A stretch of 64,000 bases of DNA from Nissolia schottii (lineage: Eukaryota > Streptophyta > Magnoliopsida > Fabales > Fabaceae), in assembly GCA_003254905.1 (NCBI GenBank), contig QANU01047381.1, positions 268,792 to 332,791 of the forward strand. Reading direction: 5' to 3'. The position numbers and the translations under genes were made by a program. The number at the start of each line of letters is the position of its first letter. Position 1 is the first letter of the stretch. Below are positions 1 through 11,800 of the stretch, in pieces. Under the pieces are notes generated by a model. That model was given only the letters and a program-made list of their open reading frames with translations, ran no database searches and was not told the DNA's origin.

Positions 1-115
1 GTGTGCCTATCTCTGGGGTTGGTGGCATGATATATGCACCTGAGACGGTGGTATCACTGCTCCAATCCAAGTATCCATTTTCTAAACCCTAATCACTAAA
101 CCCCAACCGAATCGA
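1..115 (+). other. Leader of the prohibitin gene, with a short open frame at the window edge
   Basis: This is the sequence just upstream of the prohibitin ATG and probably its 5' untranslated leader, since it is rich in AAACCCTAA-like motifs common near plant translation-gene starts. Positions 3-92 are also open in one frame and end with TAA at 90-92. That frame could be the tail of something cut by the window edge, or chance. I see no clear TATA box or splice acceptor. Confidence 0.35.
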
Positions 116-952
116 ATGGGCAGCCAAGCAGCAGTCTCCTTCCTGACCAACGTCGCCCGCGCCGCTTTCGGCCTCGGAGCAGCTGCCACCGTCGTCAACT
201 CCTCCCTGTACACCGTGGATGGTGGGCAGCGCGCAGTCCTCTTCGACCGCTTCCGCGGCATCCTTGACGAGACCGTCGGCGAGGGCACCCACTTCCTCAT
301 CCCCTGGGTCCAGAAGCCCTACATCTTCGACATCCGCACCCGCCCCCACACCTTCTCCTCCGTCTCCGGCACCAAGGACCTCCAGATGGTCAACCTCACC
401 CTCCGCCTCCTCTCCCGCCCTGACACTGACCGCCTCCCTCTCATCGTCCAGAACCTCGGCCTCGAGTACGACGAGAAGGTCCTCCCTTCCATCGGCAACG
501 AGGTCCTCAAGGCCGTAGTTGCCCAGTTCAACGCGGATGAGCTCCTCACCGAGCGCCCCCACGTCTCCGCCCTCGTCCGCGACAGCCTCATCCGCAGGGC
601 CAAAGACTTCAACATCGTCCTGGACGACGTCGCCATCACCCATTTGTCTTATGGCTCTGAGTTTTCCCGCGCTGTCGAGCAAAAGCAGGTGGCCCAGCAG
701 GAGGCCGAGAGGTCCAAGTTCGTGGTGATGAAGGCCGAGCAGGAGCGGCGTGCTGCCATTATCAGGGCCGAGGGGGAGAGCGACGCGGCCAAGCTGATTT
801 CGGACGCAACCTCTTCAGCTGGTATGGGCTTGATTGAGCTGAGGAGGATCGAGGCTTCGAGGGAAGTTGCAGCCACTTTGGCCAAGTCCCCCAATGTGTC
901 TTACCTGCCTGGTGGAAAGAATTTGCTTATGGCTCTTAATCCATCACGCTGA
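116..952 (+). CDS. PHB3: Type-I prohibitin, mitochondrial inner-membrane scaffold
   Basis: The 278-residue frame runs from ATG at 116 to TGA at 950-952 and matches plant type-I prohibitins along its whole length; the family is about 275-290 residues. Visible parts are a hydrophobic N-terminal segment (about residues 5-30) that serves as membrane anchor, then the SPFH/PHB domain (about 30-190) with [15 protein letters not shown] and [12 protein letters not shown], then a charged coiled coil (about 180-230) including [20 protein letters not shown], and a C-terminal tail with [15 protein letters not shown]. By family knowledge, type-I and type-II prohibitins alternate in a ring in the mitochondrial inner membrane that stabilises respiratory proteins and cristae; in Arabidopsis PHB3 also affects growth and hormone responses. 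The coding region has no intron. It is much GC-richer than its surroundings (third positions mostly C or G early in the gene), which explains the long shadow frames on both strands. PHB3 versus PHB4-type paralogue cannot be decided here. Confidence 0.93.
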   Translation: MGSQAAVSFLTNVARAAFGLGAAATVVNSSLYTVDGGQRAVLFDRFRGILDETVGEGTHFLIPWVQKPYIFDIRTRPHTFSSVSGTKDLQMVNLTLRLLSRPDTDRLPLIVQNLGLEYDEKVLPSIGNEVLKAVVAQFNADELLTERPHVSALVRDSLIRRAKDFNIVLDDVAITHLSYGSEFSRAVEQKQVAQQEAERSKFVVMKAEQERRAAIIRAEGESDAAKLISDATSSAGMGLIELRRIEASREVAATLAKSPNVSYLPGGKNLLMALNPSR

Positions 953-3900
953 TCCTGGTGATCAAACGACTTTGTTTTGCTTTTCTCTTTGTTACATTTG
1001 TGGCTTCAATTTGATTCCCTTGCTTAACAATTGCATATCGGTGCTTCTCATTTCTTTCAATCATATTAGAATTATATTACGGCTTCTTGATTGAAAAATC
1101 CTTATGTGAATAATTCTTGATTGCGCTAACCATGGAGTCATGGACTTTTTATTAGTGCTAGTGGTTACAAATGCTCCATTTCGTTTGTTGGTGGTTGCGA
1201 ATCAATACTCAATAGCTTATACCAAAATCTTTGTGCAAAAGTTTGGTTGGATAGGTTTGAGTTGCTGTATAAGTCGTGTTTGGCTGTCCAATAAGAGCTT
1301 GCTTAGTTATCCATTTGACTATTATTGTTATTACTTTATGCAATAGACAGAATTCATTAAGATAGATAAGGATTCCGTTTGTGGAGCAGTGGAGCAAAGG
1401 TTCTTTAGTAGGATTGCATTTTGTGTAAATGGAAGCCAGCCCATTTTCACAAAACGTGATGCTACTAGAGGCCTCTAGGATATGTCTGGTATTCCTGTTT
1501 TTATTGAATCTGTGTACATCTTTGTTTGGAAATCTGTTTGTGTCGAGTTTAATCGGTTTCCCTTCGATCTTGCTATAGAAGTAATGGGTTCGCTTCTCGG
1601 TTTGCTTGGTGTCCAAACTTCATTCTCATTTCTTTGAAAGCTTAAATCAACTTACATATTCAGTCTGATTTCTGTGAACAATAGCGCCATTAGGATCGAC
1701 TTGACAATGGCCATGGGAAAGAGTTGAAACTTGTATGAGTGTGGAGCCGGTTGACCGACTTGATCTTACGCTAGGATGTTAACCCCAAGACCTACTTCCA
1801 TTAGGAAACTTCGTGTGAATTGCCTTTAGTATACGGAAAGCATTGACTTTCTATCCCTCCCCTCGTTGTCATTTTCTGTAAGTGCCTAGAATTCATCAAG
1901 AGTTGGGTCGGGGTTTGTAAGATAGATGTTGACGTGCGAACACTAGAATAAGTCTTTGTGTTGATCAAGAAGTTGAGTCAATATATTTAGCTTTTAGCCG
2001 CTTACTTTGGGTCCTCGGTATCCAAAGTCGATGGATTGTGGTGAAGTATGTGCCAACTAAGTGAGTTGTTTTTCATCTTTGTTGCCACATTTTTATTTGA
2101 TATGTGACTTTGACATTTGTTTCCTTGTGTTTCTCCATGGTTATTGTTTATTCTGTGCTCCACTAGCTTTTTTTTTTCTTTCTAAAATTCTTTCTTTTTA
2201 ATGCAATTATGGTTTACCCAGATAATTGATGGCGTTGTTGAGAGATTTTATCACTTGGTACAATTTGATTGCTTCTCATGTTGGAGTTTATATTCATTCC
2301 CTGGGCTTTCTCAAGTGCTTGAAATTGTGGTATGTTGATGTGCATAAATTGATTCCTTTCAGTTTTGTTAGCTACATTCTTTTAAGATCTGGCATGCTTG
2401 GGTTGTTGATGTTGGTTACTTATAGACTTATAGTTCTGATTTGCAAGTGTTCTTGGTCCCTTGAAATACAATTTGTATTTTGTTTGATTGAACATTTTAT
2501 TAGAGCGATTTAGGAGGATGTTTTAATACCATTCATAGTTAGATGACACTTGGTTAGTCTAAAACCTGTCTAGAATTTATATCATATTGTGCTGAATTGT
2601 TTAGTTGACTCTGTCAATTGGTACTTTGAAAAGGATATGCATATGAGCAGGTGATTGATTTTCTCTGGCTCTGTATCTGTCTATGGCCCTTGTTCCTCAG
2701 TGTGTTTATAGCCTTACTTTTGAAAGTATTCTGGATTTCAGAGTGAATGTAGCAGAAGTGAGATTGCTGAGTGTGCTGGTTAGTAAATAGAATTTGTGAC
2801 TTGAATGATGGTATATAGTGGTGTCTGGAAGGAATCAGTGATAAAATTTCTGTGGGGCTAGATCAATGCTACCCTTCATACGATATATTTTGCTTTTGTT
2901 TCCAAATCCTTGATCTAAGCTCACTGATGTTGGTATTAGATTATTATAAGAATCATATTTTTTTTTAATATAGAATTTTTACAGTGTGGTTATAAGCTGT
3001 TTACCTGTTGTAGAAATGCTTACTGTTGTTTATGAGGCCATGTAAGTGGCTTTGGCATGAAATGGAGTTTAAGTTTAGCTCTGGGAAAATAGGTTTCTCT
3101 GAAATATAGAAATTCTTGGGATGAATAGAGGTAGAGAGTTCTTAGTGCGTGCAGGGATTTAATCTTATGTTACATGTTTGGTAATGACTTAATTTTGAGA
3201 AGTAATCGTTTTTTTCTTTCTTAAAGCTGTCCCCAAGAACATTTGACTATAAGTTGTTTTGAGCCCAAAATAAGCTTTATCCAAACACTCGTAAAGAACA
3301 AAAGATTTTATTTGTAGATATTGGTGGTTCAGTTTGTTTGCAAATATCTTCTTTGTCTGCCATAGTACACATGCTTTATAGAAATTCATGAATTGAAAAT
3401 GGTAGAGTATTGGGTCAATTATGTACTAGCAATGCTACAGATGCACTTGACCTATAATATGAGTGTGAATGAGGCTAGAATATTGTTACAGACCTTAATA
3501 TCGAGATCAATCTCTTATCATATAATGTGAAATTATTTCTATTCTTTTCATTTTTCTCTTCCTTTTCTACCCAAACTGTATAATTTCAGCAAATGAAAGC
3601 TTACTTTTATTTGTACCAGTTAATCCTTTCTCATATTGTTACTTGTAATTGTGTCTTTGTATCCAAATATAATTGTGGATCAATTCTTGGAACGTAGTAG
3701 ATATAAGCACATACATTCGGTTTGTTTTGGGTTAGACTTCACACTATTTATGATGGTGTTGGTAGATTAAAATCGATTAGAATCATGAAGACGTGAAAAT
3801 TAGTTTTATGTTTTACCACAGGCTGCATATTGTGAGCCGTCTTTCTATTAATATCTTTCTCATACATTTTCATATGTTGTTTCAAATCCTTAGCAGTCAT

Positions 3901-4594
3901 TCTCACCTTCCGAATAAGAAGTTTTACTAGAGGATACTCATTTTTATTTCCAGTACTCTTTTTAAGTATTTTATTCATGGCATGTGCTATTGAAAAAGAA
4001 ACGGAACAAGGATTATGAATTATTTATGTTCTGACACATATAGTTGAGAATGATTTGACCTCTCCTGTTAGTTGGATTCATGGATCAATGCATTGTGAAT
4101 ATTTTCTTATACGACTGAAAAGATTCAGAGTCTCTCTCTGGAAACTTCAGTGCATTCGTGCTAGTTGTTGATTCTTTGATGTACACTGCAAGTTCTATAT
4201 TATCTTTGTTTGGGCAAAAGCAAATAATAGGTTGACGGTCAAGCCAAGTCTGTTTAGTATCCGGGGTCATCTTGTTTTTTTTTTTTTTTTTGTTTATATG
4301 TACCCCACCTTAATATCTTGAGTAATTAGACTACTTTCTAGGGTTTAAAATATGCAATACAATGAATTAATTTTGGTATAGTGTAAATTATTTATAGTTA
4401 ACTTATGAAGTAAAATAGTCTTGTTCTGTTAGTTTAGCATTAACTGGTGTATGAGTGTCTTTCCCCCGTCTTCTGTTTTAAATAATCAGGTGCCCTATGC
4501 CGTTGTTTCCTAAGAACCCTCTTTACATTGGTCCTCTGTGTTTTTGGTTTTACTTTTGCCCATGATTTATCTCCCGGTCCGAACAAACTATTTG
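953..4594. other. 3' flank of prohibitin and T-rich non-coding DNA
   Basis: The first 100-200 bases are probably the 3' untranslated region of the prohibitin gene; no canonical AATAAA is seen close to the stop. The rest is strikingly T-rich on the + strand, as plant introns or untranslated RNA are, but I find no convincing exon chain. The open frames here have no recognisable protein character. A poly-T run lies near 4274-4291. It could be a long intron or a non-coding transcript, but nothing supports a gene call. Confidence 0.4.
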
Positions 4595-5446
4595 GTTGTG
4601 CTCATGGTTATCAAAATCGCGTGTTAACTCGTAAACTCGTACGAGTTTACGTTCTTAGGTAGTAAAATCGCGCTAACTCGCATGTAAACTCTTTTTTGGG
4701 TAAACTCATGTAAAATCGCGAGTGTACTACTGAGATCACGAGTTTATCAAATTGTGGGTTTTTTTTAAGGACAAAACAAGCAAAACAACGTCGTCGTTTT
4801 GAACGTCTTAGTTTTTAGATTTAGGTTGTTTAGTGTTTCAGAGTTGTCATTCACAGTTGTGTCTGCAATCATGTTCCATCGTGTCATCGTGTTCCGTTGT
4901 GCTCCTCCGTCACTAATCCATCGTATGTATTCTGAAACATCCTAGCTAGCTGACTTATGCTTAAATCATAAGCCTTCCAGACTAGGTGGTGATCTTCTCG
5001 TGGTGTGAACTACTACTGTTCTAAGTTATCTTTCCAAACTAGGGTTTACCAAAAATATGGGTGATTTTGAAACTCTTTTCGCAATTACTGGTGCTAGAAA
5101 ATAGAGAGCCATACGAATATTATCTCGCTTAACGGCGTAACAATAGAATAAGGGAGTACGGGTACATACCTGTCACGTAATAACCATCTCAAGGGGTACA
5201 CATAAGGGCCCGAAAAGTCACATACATACACATATACATAGTCCAAAAGTACAGTTCTTACTAATAATAGCTAGCAGTTACCAATATACATACCAGTTTA
5301 TACATACCAACTAACCTAATACATATACATAATCGTCTATATAACCTATGTACACAGATGACAGCTGCACATTGCGTGTACGGTACAAACCTACTAACAC
5401 TCCCTTTACTAGGGGTCATACATCAAACGTACATCATTGCTACCGC

Positions 5447-5935
5447 CTACTCGTCGAAATCCTCCTCCTCCCTCTCTGTTGGATCCTCCTCACCTGTGGG
5501 CTCGTCGTCGTTGGAAAGGGCGGTCACCACCGTGAAGTCCCGGTGGGCGTATCTGCGTGGCAAGGCGGGAGTCACCCTCTTTCTCGCTGTGGTCCGGCGG
5601 CCGCGTCCTCGAGCTGGAGGAGTGGATAATCTCGGGTCTGTTACGGGGTCAGCCTTGGGCTCTGGCTTTGGCTCAGAAGGAGGAACCTCATTCTCACCAT
5701 TGAGATGGATTGGATCGTAGTTGCTGGCTCCTGGACGCTCGACTACCCAAATGGGACGTTGCGGTGAGGATCCGAGTCCTCGGGGTAACTGGGGAGGCTG
5801 CGCAGGCTGTGGCTGCGGCTCTGAGGGTAAGTTGGCGGGAGCGAACGTGCAAGTCTCTACCAGAGTGTTCGTGCGCAAGTTACGCTGACGTGTGCGACTG
5901 AATAGCCAAACATCCTTCACCGGCGGAGATGCCAT
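5447..5935 (-). CDS. Hypothetical 162-residue protein frame inside the solo LTR
   Basis: The frame starts with ATG at 5935-5933 on the minus strand and lies downstream of the LTR TATA box in the same orientation. I do not recognise a family. The predicted protein is rich in proline and charged residues: a basic block RGRGRRTTARKR near residues 115-127, a proline/glutamate stretch (residues 35-50 and 85-100), and an acidic C-terminus DDEPTGEEDPTEREEEDFDE. It has no signal peptide or membrane segment. It may be a disordered nucleic-acid-binding accessory protein, or a chance open frame in a locally GC-rich LTR. The equivalent part of the related LTR at 48599 shows no obvious intact copy. Confidence 0.3.
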   Translation of the reverse strand: MASPPVKDVWLFSRTRQRNLRTNTLVETCTFAPANLPSEPQPQPAQPPQLPRGLGSSPQRPIWVVERPGASNYDPIHLNGENEVPPSEPKPEPKADPVTDPRLSTPPARGRGRRTTARKRVTPALPRRYAHRDFTVVTALSNDDEPTGEEDPTEREEEDFDE

Positions 5936-7092
5936 CTAGCCGATCTGGAGTCATACACGAGTGGGGGTAAGAACGACTTCCTTCTTAGTGGAAACTCGGT
6001 GTGGTCTCTAAGGTTCATTTCTCGGGCAGAGTCTAGGCCACTCAGGAAACCTCGGTTATTATCTTTAACCTACATCCTGAGCAGCTTTATCTAAGTTACC
6101 AGGTGATCGGGATGCTAATCTTGTCATTAACTAGGCTTCGTGCTCTTTAACTTTACGTTACTGCTAGGAACATAATAGTCGTCTCGGGACGTTGCCTTGA
6201 CGATACATAATGCATAAACATATATAAATACATACAAACATACATGCTGGCATACATTCATTTATTCATTCATACATGTGAACATATATATACTTATAGT
6301 GCATGGGGGGAAAATCTAGGATCTCTTACGCGCCCTGTGGCTGCGTCCTTCTTAGTCCTTTGCACCTTTGTAACTGTGGCCTAGGTTACAACCTTTTTCT
6401 TGTCCCTATCGTGTCGAGCCGGCGACGCTCTTGACCGGTGTGGTAGCTAACCACGTAAAGCTCATATAAGGAAGACATCGAACATGATAGGTACAACCAC
6501 CCCCTTATAAGAATGGCGAGGCATCAAACCTTGGACTGATCAGATGTGGATGCGTGGGTCGGCCCTGGGACTCGACCACGTTCTATCTTACTGCTTACTT
6601 CAATTGGGGTCCCCCTTCTTTCTTTCTTTCGCCGGCCTTGGCCGATTCTTATCATCTCGGGCCTTGGCCCGTTACTATCGTAATTAGGTCTCTCTACCTG
6701 CGTTGCTTATAACCAATCCAGCTTGCCGAATTGGTGAGGGGCGTGTCTATAAGACGTGCTAAAAGAATAGGGGAACTTCCTAGTTATATAACTACACTCC
6801 TTAACTAAGGTCTTCCGCACCAACTGGGGTTGGAACCCCTCTAACTTGTCTTCGTTTCCTAGGGTTCAATTATGATCTTGTTGTACTTTAAGTGAGGACT
6901 TCCAGTTGTCTACGGTCGCCCTAAACCCTACGACGACCATTTCCTCATGATGTATGCTCTCATGGTTTAGGGTACGCATAGCTGTGCCTGATGGATCCCA
7001 TAACATAATTAAAACTCAAGTTTTTCAACGAGCATTCGAATGATTAGGGTTAGTGCATTCGAATGATTCTTTCAATCGATTGATCAAGGAAT

Positions 7093-7204
7093 TCAATCGA
7101 TTGAAATCCTTCTCAGGCTTTCATTCGACTGAAATCCTTCTCAGGCTTTCATTCGACTGAAATCCTTCTCATGCTTTCATTCGAATGAAATCCTCATTCA
7201 TTCG
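7093..7204. repeat. 28-bp tandem repeat in the solo LTR
   Basis: About four units with period 28 can be read at 7093-7120, 7121-7148, 7149-7176 and a partial unit after that. Each unit holds a palindromic core of the type TTCAATCGATTGAA or TTCATTCGACTGAA followed by ATCCTTCTCAGGCTT. More scattered copies of the ATTCGAATGA core extend from 7030 to 7260. Confidence 0.8.
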
Positions 7205-7667
7205 ATTGAAATCCAAAATCCTTTCATTTGAATCCCTTGGGAATTCAATCGAATGAAATAGTGTAAAATTGGCTCCCGAGAGCCTTTTTTCTCAGGGACT
7301 TCTCACCGTAACTTTTCTCATTTTCCAGTGATCCAATCAGTACAGTTATGGTTCCTAAATGTCAAAATCATCAAAAACCCTTCTACACAGCTTACTTCCT
7401 ATAGTTTTCGCAAAGTAGTTTTGCAGTCAAATACATACAGATACATATACACATTCATAAAATCAACCACATAGACAGTGGGCTTAGAGTTACCCACATT
7501 TGATGAAGATTCTGATTTGATAGCTTTGCTGCTGATAATTTTCGGCTCGCGCTGGCGTGCTTCGGAAATTTTTTCGGGACTCAACCAAGTAACCGAGATG
7601 TGACCGAACGGGACTGGTGTTTGTGAAAACGAAAGGAAGAGACGTAAAGTCTCTGAAAGTGAAGTGG

Positions 7668-7677
7668 CTATTTATAG
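7668..7677 (-). promoter_or_regulatory. TATA box of the solo LTR
   Basis: On the minus strand the sequence reads CTATAAATAG and is followed by a purine/pyrimidine-balanced leader. It lies about 500 bases from the 5' end of the LTR as read on that strand, the usual place for the U3/R boundary. A transcript from here would run toward the minus-strand frame at 5935-5447. Confidence 0.55.
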
Positions 7678-8825
7678 CCACGTTCTGTGGCTTTTTTCCT
7701 TTTTATTTTCCTTTTTCTTTATTTTTAATTGTTTTTATTATTATTATATGTTTTCTGAAGGAAATATCTCCTGATGGAGATAGGAATCCCCTCCAGGGCC
7801 GGTTCCGGTCCTGTTTGTCGCGTTTTGTCCAAAATATCTCACACCCGGTTTTCCGAAAAATATTCCGGACATACTGTCGCGATCCACTAATTTTTCTTAT
7901 CGTTTCGGGGGCTTTCACTTAGGGATCTTTGACTTTCTTATTACGTCAAGAAATTCCACGAGTGTCTACCAGTATCCAAAACAATTTCTGTTTGAGCCGA
8001 AACTCGTTCGAAAGCTCCGGAAAATTCACGGGATGGCGAGACCTAACCCTAACCACCAATCCTGGGAGTTTGGAGGTCAAATCTCACTTTCTCGCCCTCT
8101 TGAATAGCTTTTGACCGTTATTAACGGTGTAGTCTACAAGTTTTCTGTACAAGGGAGAATCGGGATGTTACATATTCCATCATTTGCTCAGAGATCTTTC
8201 CTACCAGGGTGCGTGACCTCTGCATCGCTATCTGCGCTTTAGTATTTTGGATTGGAGGCATCATCGTTACATACTCGTTTCTTGTGATGCTTAGTACTAT
8301 GGGACTCACTGGTATCTTTGGTGTTTATGTTGTTGTGTGTGTCATCTCCTGAATATATCTGTTCTTGAAGGTTCCAGAAACAAAGGACATGTCCCTCGAA
8401 GTCATCACCAAGCTTGACTGAGTGACATTGTTCCAGAAACAAAGGTTGTCGGCTCGAAGTAGGCTACTTCTGTCAAGAATAAGTGACATTGTTCTTTATA
8501 TACATTTCTTATGTTGGTTGCTTAACACACCGCCTCTCTCTTGTGTTGATAGATTTTGCTTGTCATTAAGTTTATGTATTATGTATTATTTATGAATTGA
8601 ACTTAAAACTCATATATTTCATCTTTATTTGTGTTTTGTTATGGAGTTAAAAGTATTTATGAATTTCAAGTTTTATTAAATATATTTTTGTAGCATAATT
8701 GTTTTTTAAAATATTTTTTTAACATTTTTTTAATAATAGGTAAACTCGTACGAGTTTACAATTCGAGTTTACGGAGGCTCCGCGAGTTTACTTAAACTCT
8801 GGAATTTGATAACCTTAGTTGTGCT

Positions 8826-11800
8826 ATCCTATCAAGTCTATTTTCCTTGGCTAATCTAGAGTTTAGAAGGGATACGAGTGTTATTGTCCTTCCAGTTATG
8901 TTCAAGCCTCAACACATGGAGAAATCCACTCTAGGAGTCCTTTCAACATTCATTTAGATCCCAAACAGGTTATTGTAAATTGAGTCGAATGACAAATTAG
9001 GCTATGATCAACCCATTGATAGTGATGGCAATGTTATTCTGGATTTTTTTCTTTTCTTTTCAGGATGTCACTCCTAGTTTGGTTCCGTAATTTTAGTTAG
9101 ACTTAAATTCCATGATTTTGTTTGGTCTCAACTTAGGTTGGTTAATAAGTTTGTTTGTGATCTTAATTTGGTGGTTTGCTCCACATTCTGGTTCGACCAT
9201 GCCTAAAGTAATCAGGTGTTAATCTTATTGGGTATCGGTTTTCCTATACACATCTTGGTTCCTAGTTTTAAAAACTAAGCATGAAGATAAAACCCCGATT
9301 AGTTCCTAAGATTCTATGAATTGTGGAACATTTGTTTGCAATTCTAGCTCTTATGGCATCCAAGAACCTTTTAAGTGTTATGTCATTTGTTGGAAAATGT
9401 TATGTATTTCAAAAGCCTTAGTCCTACATTAGTTAGATCACAAATCTTTTAAGTGTTTATATACCTTTAGTAGTTGTTGTATTGGTAAAAAGAGTTGAGA
9501 AGGGAGTTGGGCTATGAGTCCAAGCCACTTGGGCCCTTCGAAGTGCAAATCGGTGGATTTGCCCCCGCGCACAACAAACAGCGTCCTGGTCTTTTTACAA
9601 AAATTCTTTTTGGACTTTTGGAGCTTATCCGAGAAACCTATTTTTCACATATTTTTTTGTCCTTACTTCCTTATTAAAAATGAACATCGATGATCCATTG
9701 TATCACAAATTTATAGTGTGTGCTACAATTTATTAACAATTTTATGTGCATTATATATATGGATAATCGAATATAATTTTTTTATGCTATTAACACGGAT
9801 TCGCCAAACTGGGTGGCAACTTCGGCTTGGATTCGCCATCCCAGTTGCCGATTTTGGTCAGCATTTGGAGGAAAAACAGAAAAGAAAAAACAGTTGCCTA
9901 CTTGTGACAAATGGTCCATATATACCTCGTTTCTTTCCTTCTTCTTCTTCTTTTTTTTTTTCAATCTTTCATAAACTAAAGAAAATGGTCCAGACTTTAT
10001 ACCTTAGTATACTTTTCCTTTTTTATTTTTCCTTCATATTCACATTTAGCCATCATCTAAATCAAATCCTACCAAATTTTCCATCTTAATTTTATGATTT
10101 TTTTTTCTACCGTTATGATTTTTTTAAATTTGATATCAAAGTATATTTTACGTTGTTTTGCTTATTGCCATTGGTTAATAGAATTATTAATTTTGTTGGA
10201 CCAAACATTTACGACTAACCCGAGTTAAAGCTAATAATAAATAAATTTTTTTATATATATCTATAATATATTGATAGCAATAATGTAATAATGCAACTTT
10301 AGGAGATAATGTAAAAATAGGAGATAATCTTATTATTGACTTTATCTCCTATTTCTTTTGGAACTATATATCTACAGTTGCACTCATGATTAACATTATG
10401 AACAGAAATGTTAAGGCATCAAATCTTAAGGGCGGCCTTGGTCGAATAAAGCCAAAAATTATGGTGCTACATGTACTTGTATCAAATTTTAGAGTCTTGC
10501 TACATGCACACTAAAAAATATACACCATACATACATCCTATACTTACATACTTAAAGTTTGTGTTTTAATGTCTGTAATGTATGTCTGTAATGTTTGTGC
10601 ACTTAATTAAGTATAATTGAGAATATCATCCATAACTTTGTAATGTTTGTGCACTCATGAGAATAAAGTTTGTGCATTATTAATGGTGTAATATGAGTGT
10701 ATAAAATTGGGTATACATGTCGTATTTTTGCAAATATTTTAACATCCAAAAAACCTGTACATTAATCTAACATATAATAAATAAAGCATTAAGGCCCTAT
10801 TTTAGTATATTAAATAAGGTCTGCTATTATTAGTTAATATTTTAAAATATGTTTTATCACATGCTTTTGTATCACATTTACAATATTTTTGTTTTGATAA
10901 TCTTTTTATCCTAAGCTTGAAATGAGTTTTCACCAAAATTCAAGCATAGATTATATATGTATGGCACATAAGAAAGCCAAGGACACGTGTGTTATAGGTT
11001 ATTCTCTACATGTATTAGTTCCAGCTTTCTTTTTGTCACTTTTTGTTTGCTCTTTTACGTGAAGAAGTGAAGTGGATGAGGGCAAGTGACCCCCTCTTTC
11101 CCAATTAAAAAACAAAGGCACCACCAACTCCCACCATGGTTAACTTTTGACGAATTTCTCTTTTCCATTCAAGATTAAACCACTCCGAATGTCTTATCCC
11201 GCATTCTATTTGTATGAAAGGGACATGATTATGATCCTTTTATTCTTTTTCTCTCCTCTAACAATGTGATAAAAACATTAACTGAGATCATATTTATAAT
11301 GTATTAATTAAACATCCGAAATAATATTAGTTAATATTATAAAATTAAATTTTATCGTATGTTTAGTGTAACATAGGATAATATAGTGTTATTCAATCTT
11401 ATCCAATTTTATTATACAATCATAGTATTAACTTATTAAGTCTCTTCAGGTCTGATTAGATAGTATTATTTTTCTTACCCAGTTTTAAATTAATATTTCC
11501 TCTCTTCACATTCTTCACCTGCTGTAACGGTTTTTCTCGTCATGACTCTCATTGCGCCTACCTCCCACTGCCGCCTCTCATCACTACCAGCCACCACCCT
11601 CTGACGCCTCCCTTCACCATCCACCTCTATTTTTTTTTTTTTTTTTGAGTTACCTTCTCTCCGCTGCCATAGGGAAATGGTAATCCTCATTCTTCATGAA
11701 CTCAATGCATTTTCAAGGAAAGCTAAACATTAGAATTCACAATAATTACCTTCAACTTCTTTTATCGAAAAATGCCAATTTCATGATGTCAATAAATTTC

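Larger units (their letters stand above)
4933..8172 (-). mobile_element. Solo LTR (about 3.24 kb) of a long-LTR retrotransposon, probably Ty3/gypsy
   Basis: Read on the minus strand the sequence begins TGTAACATCCCGATTC and ends GGATGTTTCA, so it has the TG...CA ends and near-palindromic termini of LTRs. An exact 5-bp target duplication TATTC sits at 4928-4932 and 8173-8177. The two ends are not direct repeats of each other, so this is one LTR left by recombination rather than a whole element. A minus-strand TATA box about 500 bp from the LTR start fits a U3 promoter and supports the orientation. The element at 48599-55662 shares scattered blocks, for example around 6075-6130 versus 50320-50380. 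Class assignment (gypsy, possibly Ogre/Tat-type because of length) is inference. Confidence 0.8.
4603..8817. mobile_element. Non-autonomous hAT-like DNA transposon, split by a solo LTR
   Basis: The ends are inverted copies: CATGGTTATCAAA on the left, and TAAGGTTATCAAA on the right read from the opposite strand. They are flanked by an exact 8-bp target duplication GTTGTGCT at 4595-4602 and 8818-8825, the hallmark length of hAT insertions. Just inside both ends are degenerate copies of GTAAACTCGTACGAGTTTAC, a subterminal palindrome. Once the nested LTR (4933-8172) is removed, only about 1 kb remains and it has no transposase. A shorter relative with the same terminal and subterminal style lies at 35920-36394. 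Confidence 0.85.

Noticed and set aside
89..682. Minus-strand 197-codon frame over prohibitin
   Set aside because: Shadow of the GC-rich prohibitin coding region; its acidic, glycine-rich translation follows from the codon bias of the real gene.
1209..1616. Minus-strand 135-codon frame
   Set aside because: No domain character, lies in T-rich flank of prohibitin, and has no supporting promoter or relatives I recognise.
2226..2513. 95-codon frame, hydrophobic
   Set aside because: Hydrophobicity is explained by T-rich DNA; no known motif.
9389..9690. Possible LTR starting TGTTGGAAAATG
   Set aside because: Composition is LTR-like but I found neither a partner LTR, a primer site, nor a flanking duplication.
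9718..10089. 123-codon frame
   Set aside because: Low-complexity, poly-pyrimidine-driven phenylalanine/serine content; no family resemblance.
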